Assembly: GCA_934675225.1 (NCBI GenBank)
Contig: CAKUQA010000091.1
Location: forward strand, 1-5,925
Reading direction: 5' to 3'
Length of the DNA: 5,925 nucleotides
DNA from: an uncultured Candidatus Melainabacteria bacterium
GTDB taxonomy: Bacteria; Cyanobacteriota; Vampirovibrionia; Gastranaerophilales; Gastranaerophilaceae
Shown here: piece after piece, positions 1 to 5,608 of the stretch
Layout of the letters: every line of letters starts with the position of its first letter
Numbering within the stretch: position 1 is the stretch's first letter
Made by a program: the position numbers and the translations under genes
Notes under the pieces: generated by a model
The model's input: only the letters and a program-made list of their open reading frames with translations
What the model was told of the DNA's origin: nothing
Databases searched by the model: none

Positions 1-1445
1 CTGTTACTTCATATAAAAATGCAGCCGGCGAAGAAGTAGCAATAGATTTGCCATACAGTGGAAGTTTTTCTGCTCAAACTGATGCGGCAACAGGAAAAGT
101 TACCGGTTATAAATTTGGCGGAGATACAAATGATGGTTCTCGTAACGCATTTTTGTATCAACTTGGAGTTCAAAACCTTGCAGATCCAACAACAATTGAA
201 TCAATTTACAATCTAGGACCTTCAGGTTATACAAGATCCGGTATTGGTGGAGAAATCATTGATAAAACATCCACAAATGCTATGACATCAAGTGCATTCA
301 TTAAGTATATGCAAGATGCAAAAGACGATGCAGGCAAATCTATTTACGCATTAAATGTAATTTCACTTCTTGCTGATGCAAATAATGATGGAGATGTAAC
401 TGATGAAGAATTTAACAAAACATTCTGTACTACAACATCACCGAAAAATATTGATAAAGCTTTAAATGGAAGCGAACTTAATGCTAATAAAATAATTATT
501 ACAAAAAATGGAAATGCGCTTTCTAAAACCGATATCGAAAAATTAACACTTGGCGATTTGTTGAGTGGAAAATATGAAATGACAGGTTTAATGGGAGCTA
601 CAGATTTTGCAGCAATAGCTGAAAAAGTTTTAGTTTCAATGGCTAACTCGTTTGGTCTTGGCGAAAGTGCTAATATCAAAGGGTTAAACGTTGATTCTGC
701 GTCTGAAAATGCATTACAACAAGCTTTAGAGTTTTCAAAACTTCAACTTAATTCTAGTTACGCTCAAGATACAAGCGGAGATACAAATTACAAAGCTATA
801 TCAAATGCAATTTCAAAAGCACAAGAAACAAACGTAATCTCTAAATCAAACAAAAATGTTTCTTCCGTAAGTTTAACAAACATGCTAAAATCATATTTAA
901 CCAACTTTGCAATTGCTTTAGAAGGATATGATGCCGGATTTAGTATAGACAAAACATCTTCGAAAAACAGCGAATATGTTACAGACGATTTTTCTTATTA
1001 CTTCATATTTAAAAATGAAGAAGCTATAACTGATCAATCTAACCTAAATGCAGATTTTTATAACATGTTGTACAACCAAATCTGTATGAATGGAGCTTGT
1101 TCTGATAAGAATAAAATGAAAATGATTAATGACCCTGAATATCTTACTAATGCGTTGAAAAACGGTCAATTATTTATTTCCTCATTAAATACTGACGGCT
1201 ATTTTTATCAAGGTCACTATACTCAAAGTGGTCATATTGCAGAAGTAACAGATGATGATGCAATTGCCCAAGCTGAGGCAGAATACAATGTACAAAAATC
1301 AAAACTAAGTTACAAAGAAGAAACACTTGAGCTTAAAATGAAAAACATTGATACAGAACTATCTGCACTATCAACAGAGTACGATACCGTAAAAAATCTA
1401 ATCAGTAAAAACGTTGAAAAAGTATTCACAATGTTTAGTTCATAA
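1..1445 (+). CDS. Protein of unknown function with one EF-hand-like loop and a helical C-terminal tail (5' end outside window)
   Basis: The frame is open from the first complete codon (base 3) to TAA at 1443-1445, giving 480 visible residues, so the true start lies upstream. A TTG at 48 could be read as a start, but it has no Shine-Dalgarno sequence and sits within continuous coding sequence. Residues below are counted from that TTG. The N-terminal part is rich in Gly, Ser, Thr, Asn and Asp and looks extracellular or surface-like. Residues 110-121 form an EF-hand-type loop (D110, N112, D114, G115, V117, E121, then F122). A CX4C pair lies at C346/C351, and C127 is the only other cysteine. From about 403 to 457 the sequence becomes charged and heptad-like, probably a long helix or coiled coil, ending in TMFSS. 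No transmembrane segment is visible; any signal peptide would be upstream. I do not recognise a named family. A structural or secreted calcium-binding protein is possible, but function is unknown. Confidence 0.85.
   Translation, partial: VTSYKNAAGEEVAIDLPYSGSFSAQTDAATGKVTGYKFGGDTNDGSRNAFLYQLGVQNLADPTTIESIYNLGPSGYTRSGIGGEIIDKTSTNAMTSSAFIKYMQDAKDDAGKSIYALNVISLLADANNDGDVTDEEFNKTFCTTTSPKNIDKALNGSELNANKIIITKNGNALSKTDIEKLTLGDLLSGKYEMTGLMGATDFAAIAEKVLVSMANSFGLGESANIKGLNVDSASENALQQALEFSKLQLNSSYAQDTSGDTNYKAISNAISKAQETNVISKSNKNVSSVSLTNMLKSYLTNFAIALEGYDAGFSIDKTSSKNSEYVTDDFSYYFIFKNEEAITDQSNLNADFYNMLYNQICMNGACSDKNKMKMINDPEYLTNALKNGQLFISSLNTDGYFYQGHYTQSGHIAEVTDDDAIAQAEAEYNVQKSKLSYKEETLELKMKNIDTELSALSTEYDTVKNLISKNVEKVFTMFSS
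375..410 (+). other. EF-hand-type calcium-binding loop (within the first CDS)
   Basis: Twelve codons read D-A-N-N-D-G-D-V-T-D-E-E, followed by Phe. This fits the EF-hand loop pattern: acidic or Asn at positions 1, 3 and 5, Gly at 6, a hydrophobic residue at 8, and Glu at 12. The preceding residues (ALNVISLLA) could be the entering helix, and a hydrophobic residue directly after E12 is typical. Only one such loop is seen in the visible part. Single EF-hand or dockerin-like calcium loops are known in bacterial secreted proteins. Calcium binding itself is inferred. Confidence 0.7.
1254..1442 (+). other. Charged helical C-terminal tail, probable coiled coil (within the first CDS)
   Basis: The last 63 residues start with a D-D-D cluster and contain almost no Gly or Pro. 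Leu, Ile, Met and Val are spaced at roughly 3-4 residues among Lys and Glu, for example around LELKMKNIDTELSAL. This is the pattern of an amphipathic helix or coiled coil, and it contrasts with the Gly/Ser/Asn-rich first half. It could mediate oligomerisation or be a secretion or anchoring module. I have the impression of similar tails in other proteins of this lineage, but could not check. Confidence 0.55.
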
Positions 1446-1483
1446 TTCTAGTTCTAGCTTATAAAATCTATTCATGTTTAATA

Positions 1484-1489
1484 TATAAT
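1484..1489 (+). promoter_or_regulatory. Putative -10 box for rsmI, predicting a leaderless transcript
   Basis: A perfect TATAAT lies so that the usual -7 to +1 spacing puts the transcription start at base 1496, the A of the rsmI ATG. There is no purine-rich Shine-Dalgarno sequence in the bases before the ATG, which fits a leaderless message. The -35 is weak: the best candidate is TTATAA at 1459-1464 with a long 19-bp spacer. In sequence this AT-rich a TATAAT can arise by chance, so the exact spacing plus the absent ribosome site is the main argument. Confidence 0.45.
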
Positions 1490-1495
1490 TAAACT

Positions 1496-2305
1496 ATGAA
1501 AGAATACGATTTTTATATAATTCCGACTCCAATCGGGAACTTAGGAGATATAACACTTCGAGCAATTGAGACTTTGAAAAAAGTTGATATTGTTGCATGT
1601 GAAGATATTCGAGTTACTCAAAAACTCCTTAATCATTATGATATAAGGACAAAATGCATCTCTTATCATAAATTTAATGAAAAAGAACGAGTTGATTATT
1701 TTCTTAATTTATTAAGAGAGGGCAAAAAAATTGCACTTGTTTCTGATGCAGGAACTCCGCTATTTTGCGACCCCGGTGCAGTTATTGTTGAAGAATTACG
1801 CAAAAACGGATTTTCTGTAACTTCACTTGCAGGAGCGAATGCCGTTGCAACATTTCTTTCTCAAGTACCAAGAGAAGGTGAAGATTTTGCATTTGTCGGA
1901 TTTTTACCAAAAACAAAATCTCAAATTGAAACACTAGTAAAACAATATAAATCTACCGATATGGTATTTTATGACTCCCCAAACAGAATATTAAACACTT
2001 TAGAAATAATAAATGAAATTCGCCCAAATAACAAAGTTGCGATAGGCAGAGAATTAACAAAAGTTTTTGAAGAAATCGTAATAGACAGTTCTGATAAAGT
2101 TATTGAACATTTTACAAATAACATTTTAAAAGGAGAAATTGTTGGACTTGTTTTTAGAGAAAACGGAAATTGTAACGATATTGATATTGATGAAAAAATT
2201 TCTATACTTAAAACCAAAGGGTTTAAAGATAAAGAAATATCAATAATTTTGGCAGAATTATATAAATTAAATAAAAATGATATTTATAAAAGATGTTTAT
2301 TATAA
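1496..2305 (+). CDS. rsmI: 16S rRNA (cytidine(1402)-2'-O)-methyltransferase RsmI
   Basis: RsmI uses S-adenosylmethionine to 2'-O-methylate C1402 of 16S rRNA, in the decoding centre, acting on the 30S subunit in the cytoplasm. At 269 residues it is slightly shorter than E. coli RsmI (286). It shows the family signatures in order: TPIGNLGDITLRA at 11-23, ACEDIRVTQKLL at 34-45, SYHKFNE at 56-62, VSDAGTP at 82-88 with DPG at 92-94, GFLPK at 135-139, FYDSPNRI at 158-165, GRELTKVFEE at 184-193 and KGEIVGLV at 212-219. A C-terminal segment (about 240-266) matches the small helical domain of the family. Several motif positions differ from the common form: LFCDPG where E. coli has LINDPG, and AGANA at 112-116 where E. 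coli has PGPCA. The ATG at 1496 is the natural start because the conserved N-terminus begins at once, but it lacks a Shine-Dalgarno sequence. The gene stands 50 bp after the previous stop and has its own putative promoter. Confidence 0.95.
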   Translation: MKEYDFYIIPTPIGNLGDITLRAIETLKKVDIVACEDIRVTQKLLNHYDIRTKCISYHKFNEKERVDYFLNLLREGKKIALVSDAGTPLFCDPGAVIVEELRKNGFSVTSLAGANAVATFLSQVPREGEDFAFVGFLPKTKSQIETLVKQYKSTDMVFYDSPNRILNTLEIINEIRPNNKVAIGRELTKVFEEIVIDSSDKVIEHFTNNILKGEIVGLVFRENGNCNDIDIDEKISILKTKGFKDKEISIILAELYKLNKNDIYKRCLL

Positions 2306-2332
2306 TTTACATATTCCACTTTTTTTAATTTA

Positions 2333-2341
2333 TGATATAAT
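2333..2341 (+). promoter_or_regulatory. Extended -10 promoter for the bamA-ompH-udp cluster
   Basis: The sequence TGATATAAT is a perfect extended -10 element (TGn directly before TATAAT at 2336-2341). With a 17-bp spacer the -35 position is ATTCCA at 2313-2318, a poor match to TTGACA, but extended -10 promoters tolerate this. The predicted start is near base 2348, giving a leader of about 36 nt that includes the bamA ribosome site. A second TATAAT at 2301-2306 overlaps the rsmI stop, lacks the TGn extension and is the weaker alternative. Confidence 0.6.
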
Positions 2342-2369
2342 ATTTTTAGGATAGTTAATTGAAGTTTTT

Positions 2370-2386
2370 AAGGTAGAAATTTTTTG
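2370..2386 (+). promoter_or_regulatory. Ribosome binding site and TTG start codon of bamA
   Basis: AAGG at 2370-2373 lies 10 bases before the TTG at 2384. An in-frame TAA at 2369-2371 rules out any start further upstream. The first in-frame ATG downstream is codon 17, which would remove the positively charged start and most of the hydrophobic core of the signal peptide. TTG is therefore the supported start. A weak site plus TTG suggests BamA is translated at a lower rate than OmpH, whose ATG has a full GGAGG. Confidence 0.75.
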
Positions 2387-4339
2387 AATAATAAAAAGTA
2401 CATATCTTTAATAGCCCTGTTGTTGGTTATAATGTGCCCGCTTCCGAGTGTTGCAAAAGGGAATTTCTGGGGAAATACAACTGATACTGAAATTCATGAC
2501 TTGCAAACTCCGTCAGCGACTCAAACTTCTGTTGACCAAACTCCTATGACTTCTGCATCAGTCAGCACATCTTCAAAAACTTCTGAAAATAAAAAAATTA
2601 AAAACATTGAATTTGTAGGAAATAACGTTATCGACAAGTCTCTAATTCTTCAGCAAATGAAACTTCAAGCCGGAGATAATTACAGCAGAGAACTTGTTCA
2701 ACGAGATTTAAAAGCTATCTATGAGATGGGTTATTTTACCGAAAATATGAGAGCTATACCGGTAACTAACTCAGACGGAACTGTTACCTTAAAAATAGTA
2801 TTAACAGAAAATGCCCCTGTAACAGACTTTACAATTGAAGGCAACACCGTAATTTCTACTGACGAAATTTTATCTTATTTACTACCGATGAAAGGGAAAC
2901 CTCAAAATATTTCCGAACTAAATAATGCAATTTCAAAAATTCAAGATTGCTATAGTTCAAAAGGTTATATTTTAGCAAGGATTGATTCTGTTTCTGATGA
3001 CCCTGACGGAACCGTTAATATTAGCATTAAAGAAGGAACAATAAATAGAATTTTAATTTCCGGAAACGAAAAAACAAAAGATTATGTTATTGAACGAAAT
3101 GTCTTAACCGAACCGGGACAAGTTTATAATGAAAACTTGCTTAAAGAGGATTTAATCAGACTTTATGCAACTCAAGCATTTAAAGATGTAACCAGAGAAA
3201 TTGAACCAACAGACGATCCTGACAAATACGACATTACAATTAATATTGAAGAACAAAGAACCGCAAGTATTTCTGTTGGCGGTGGTATTGATTCTGTAAC
3301 TGGTGTATTTGGTTCTGTCGGAATTGCTGATAATAACTTTATGGGAAGAAATGAAAGAATTTCTCTTAACGGTATTGCAGGTACTGGTGTTATTTTAAAC
3401 GATTCTTCTATTAAGCGAAGAATGAATTTGCAAGCTGAATTAAGTTATTTCAAACCTTATTTTTATAACGCAGATACTTCTTTAATGAGTAAGATTTTCT
3501 ATAGAGATTTTGGTTCTTATCAAGTACCGCTTGCAATTGAAAGAAGAATTGGGGCAGAAGCAACTGTTGCGCATAGAATGAAATTCAATAAACATGTAAC
3601 AGGAACATTCTCTCTCGGACTTGAAAACATTGACGTTTCAGAAGGCGATGCTGGCAAAATTTCAGGATTGTATTCAAGATACAATATTCCAATTTCAGAA
3701 CGTGCTAAACAGTTAGAAGGCGGATTGTTCCTATCTTTAAGCCCTGCTCTTTTGTATGACACAAGAGACAGCGCAACTGTTACTAGAAAAGGAACAATGG
3801 CTAGTTTAAGATTTGATGAAGAACTTGGAATTCTTGACTTTGACAAAACTCACGGCAAATTAACCGGTATGGTAAAACAATATGTTCCTGTCGGAAAGAA
3901 ATCTTCTTTATCATTCACAGCTAAAGGTGGCGGAAAAATTCACGGAGACAATATGCCAGAAGTTATGGCATACCGTTTAGGTGGCCCATACACTGTTAGA
4001 GGTTTCAAAATGAGTGGCGTTGGTACAGGTGATGCATTCATCATGGGTAGTGCAGAATTTGCAACTCCAATTCCATTCCTAGACAGAACCAGAATTAATT
4101 TCTTAAACAATTTGAGATTTACTGTATGGGCTGATGCAGGTAAAGTTTTCAACCCATCTATTACGGATAAAATTTACGACAGACCGCTTTATGCAGTATC
4201 TGCCGGTATTGGTTTAAAACTTTATGTTCCTGGAATGGGACCATTGTCAATCGATTATGGTATTCCTCTTACAAATCCGGGTAGCAACGGTAACAAAAAC
4301 GGTTACTTCACTTTTGGTGTAGGCGATATAATGTACTAA
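2384..4339 (+). CDS. bamA: Outer membrane protein assembly factor BamA (Omp85 family), three POTRA domains
   Basis: This is the outer-membrane core of the barrel-assembly machinery, which folds and inserts beta-barrel proteins. The 651 residues begin with a signal peptide (K4-K5, hydrophobic 6-17, likely cleavage after S22-V23-A24). A Ser/Thr-rich linker spans about 41-69. Three POTRA domains follow, at about 72-146, 147-219 and 220-293; each opens with a strand such as IEFVGN, FTIEGN or ILISGN. The beta-barrel runs from about 294 to 651. It includes YDTRDS at 458-463, followed by the RKG of a typical Omp85 strand, and the hallmark VRGF at 538-541 (the loop 6 motif of the whole superfamily). 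Proteobacterial BamA has five POTRAs; three is the cyanobacterial arrangement. The C-terminus is FTFGVGDIMY, ending in Tyr rather than the common Phe or Trp. The gene heads a probable operon with ompH 12 bp downstream. TamA is an alternative with three POTRAs, but the ompH neighbour favours BamA. Confidence 0.93.
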   Translation: MNNKKYISLIALLLVIMCPLPSVAKGNFWGNTTDTEIHDLQTPSATQTSVDQTPMTSASVSTSSKTSENKKIKNIEFVGNNVIDKSLILQQMKLQAGDNYSRELVQRDLKAIYEMGYFTENMRAIPVTNSDGTVTLKIVLTENAPVTDFTIEGNTVISTDEILSYLLPMKGKPQNISELNNAISKIQDCYSSKGYILARIDSVSDDPDGTVNISIKEGTINRILISGNEKTKDYVIERNVLTEPGQVYNENLLKEDLIRLYATQAFKDVTREIEPTDDPDKYDITINIEEQRTASISVGGGIDSVTGVFGSVGIADNNFMGRNERISLNGIAGTGVILNDSSIKRRMNLQAELSYFKPYFYNADTSLMSKIFYRDFGSYQVPLAIERRIGAEATVAHRMKFNKHVTGTFSLGLENIDVSEGDAGKISGLYSRYNIPISERAKQLEGGLFLSLSPALLYDTRDSATVTRKGTMASLRFDEELGILDFDKTHGKLTGMVKQYVPVGKKSSLSFTAKGGGKIHGDNMPEVMAYRLGGPYTVRGFKMSGVGTGDAFIMGSAEFATPIPFLDRTRINFLNNLRFTVWADAGKVFNPSITDKIYDRPLYAVSAGIGLKLYVPGMGPLSIDYGIPLTNPGSNGNKNGYFTFGVGDIMY

Positions 4340-4340
4340 T

Positions 4341-4345
4341 GGAGG
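4341..4345 (+). promoter_or_regulatory. Shine-Dalgarno site of ompH
   Basis: GGAGG, a perfect core match to the 16S anti-SD, lies 6 bases before the ATG at 4352. It also precedes another ATG at 4347, but that one meets TGA after one further codon, so 4352 is the real start. Confidence 0.85.
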
Positions 4346-4351
4346 TATGAA

Positions 4352-4810
4352 ATGAAAAAATTCAAATTAGCAGCTTTATTAATGACTGCAGGTTTGTTTG
4401 TAACATTAGGGAACCAAGCAAATGCAGCAGGTGTAGGATATATTGATTATCAAAAAGTTCAAGAAAACTTTCCTTTTGCTCAACAAGCAGTAAAAGACAT
4501 TGATGCAAAAGCTCTTGAAATGCAACAATACATGGTTGATAAAGAAAAACAATACAAAGCTCTTGATACTCCTTTGAAAAAACAAAACTTTGAAGATCAA
4601 ACAGCTAGAGAATTTAAACTTAAACAAGATGCTTACATGCGCTTAAAATCTGATAAAGAAGAACAAGTTTATAACAAAATTCAAGCTGCAACAAAACAAG
4701 TACTTGTAGAACAAAAACTGGATGCAATTGTTGATTACAGAGTAATTTTTGTTGGTGGAGTTGATATTTCTGATTTAGTTATCCAAAAACTAAAAAGCGG
4801 TCAATTTTAA
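4352..4810 (+). CDS. Periplasmic chaperone of the OmpH/Skp family
   Basis: Skp/OmpH is a trimeric periplasmic chaperone that holds unfolded outer-membrane proteins in a cavity of coiled-coil arms and delivers them to BamA. This 152-residue protein is close to the E. coli length (161). It has a clear signal peptide (K2-K3, hydrophobic 6-19, A23-N24-A25 cleavage site). The mature part starts with the family strand VGYIDYQKV at 28-36. A long Lys/Gln/Glu-rich helical stretch at about 47-118 corresponds to the arms. The C-terminal body strand (LDAIVDYRVIFVGGVDISD, 123-141) contains the conserved GG-x-DI-(S/T) pattern seen near the end of OmpH proteins. It is 12 bp downstream of bamA, the most common neighbour of this family, so co-transcription and joint function are well supported. 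Family membership is firm; a one-to-one equivalence with E. coli Skp is inference. Confidence 0.92.
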   Translation: MKKFKLAALLMTAGLFVTLGNQANAAGVGYIDYQKVQENFPFAQQAVKDIDAKALEMQQYMVDKEKQYKALDTPLKKQNFEDQTAREFKLKQDAYMRLKSDKEEQVYNKIQAATKQVLVEQKLDAIVDYRVIFVGGVDISDLVIQKLKSGQF

Positions 4811-4826
4811 TCATTAAGGAGCAGCT

Positions 4827-5606
4827 ATGAAATATTCTGAACACGGAGAACAATACCACATCGGATTGAATGTAGGCGACGTTGGAGAATACGTAATTCT
4901 CCCTGGAGATCCTAAAAGATGTGCAAAAATTGCATCTTACTTTGATAATGCCAAACTTGTTGCAGATAGACGAGAATACACAACTTACACAGGTTACTTA
5001 AACGGAGTTAAAGTTAGCGTAACATCTACCGGTATCGGTGGACCTTCTGCTTCTATTGCATTAGAAGAACTTGTAAATGTCGGAGCTAAAACATTTATAA
5101 GAGTTGGAACATGCGGTGGAATGGATGTTGATGTAAAAGGTGGCGATATCGTTATTGCAACAGGTGCAATTCGTATGGAAGGAACTACAAAAGAATACGC
5201 TCCGATTGAATTTCCGGCAGTTGCAAATTTAGACGTAATAAATTCTCTTGTTGAAGCGTCTAAAAATCTTGGACACGAATACCACACAGGAGTTGTTCAG
5301 TGTAAAGACTCTTTTTACGGACAACACAGTCCTGAAAAAATGCCCGTCCATTATGAGCTCTTAATCAAATGGGAAGCTTGGAAGAAAATGGGCTGTTTGG
5401 CTTCAGAAATGGAATCTGCAGCATTATTCATTGTAGGGAGTTTCTTGAGAGTAAAAGTAGGTTCAGTATTTTTAGTTGTAGCAAATCAAGAACGCGAAAA
5501 GTTGGGATTGGAAAATCCTGTAGTTCATGATACAGATATGGCTATAAAAACAGCGATAGAAGCTTTAAAAATTCTTATAGAAAAAGACAAATGTAAGGAG
5601 CAATAA
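4827..5606 (+). CDS. udp: Uridine phosphorylase (nucleoside phosphorylase I family)
   Basis: Uridine phosphorylase splits uridine and phosphate into uracil and ribose-1-phosphate in pyrimidine salvage, as a cytoplasmic hexamer. The 259 residues match E. coli Udp (253) throughout. H11, the GDP loop 27-29 with R31, R49, R92 and T95 correspond to the phosphate and ribose ligands H8, R30, R48, R91 and T94 in E. coli. STGIGGPS is at 67-74, APIEFPAVA at 125-133, and EMES at 194-197 carries the ribose-binding Glu. Q166 of the uracil-binding loop is kept, but the following Arg (R168 in E. coli) is Ser here, in [10 protein letters not shown] recall the same loop style from Firmicutes enzymes, so this is probably a subfamily trait and may reflect transfer from gut Firmicutes. 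Uridine is the likely substrate, with less certainty than for an E. coli-type enzyme. AAGGAG at 4816-4821 lies 5 bases before the ATG. It follows ompH by 16 bp and is probably in the same operon. Confidence 0.92.
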   Translation: MKYSEHGEQYHIGLNVGDVGEYVILPGDPKRCAKIASYFDNAKLVADRREYTTYTGYLNGVKVSVTSTGIGGPSASIALEELVNVGAKTFIRVGTCGGMDVDVKGGDIVIATGAIRMEGTTKEYAPIEFPAVANLDVINSLVEASKNLGHEYHTGVVQCKDSFYGQHSPEKMPVHYELLIKWEAWKKMGCLASEMESAALFIVGSFLRVKVGSVFLVVANQEREKLGLENPVVHDTDMAIKTAIEALKILIEKDKCKEQ

Positions 5607-5608
5607 TG
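5595..5608 (+). promoter_or_regulatory. Shine-Dalgarno site and overlapping stop/start (TAATG) between udp and the next gene
   Basis: AAGGAG at 5595-5600 lies inside the last codons of udp, 5 bases before the ATG at 5606. That ATG shares its A with the udp stop TAA (5604-5606). Such an arrangement usually means translational coupling, so the small protein should be made in step with Udp. The 8 bases AAGGAGCA are identical to those before udp. Confidence 0.85.

Noticed and set aside
48..50. TTG as the start of the first protein
   Set aside because: The frame is open upstream to base 3 with normal codons, and no Shine-Dalgarno sequence precedes the TTG. The gene simply enters from outside the window.
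1478..1492. Perfect AT-only inverted repeat (TTAAT-ATATA-ATTAA) before rsmI
   Set aside because: It overlaps the -10 box and is made only of A and T, so it is expected by chance in such AT-rich sequence. It would form no stable hairpin, and there is no evidence for an operator.
2301..2306. TATAAT overlapping the rsmI stop codon as the bamA promoter
   Set aside because: It has no TGn extension and no good -35. The extended -10 at 2333-2341 is a better candidate.
2293..2326. Possible intrinsic terminator after rsmI (imperfect palindrome followed by seven T)
   Set aside because: The 20-bp palindrome is almost entirely A/T, has central mismatches and overlaps the end of the gene. It is also separated from the T-run by several bases. 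A stable hairpin is unlikely.
2399..2458. Lipoprotein signal in BamA because of C18
   Set aside because: The residues before it (V-I-M-C) do not fit a lipobox, and a better signal peptidase I site (S22-V23-A24) follows.
3520..3846. Reverse-strand open frame of about 100 codons inside bamA
   Set aside because: It lies opposite a well-supported Omp85 barrel sequence, has no recognisable domain, and is a by-product of codon use. The same applies to the other reverse-strand frames opposite each gene.
4994..5287. Reverse-strand open frame inside udp
   Set aside because: It is opposite conserved uridine phosphorylase motifs and shows no family features of its own.
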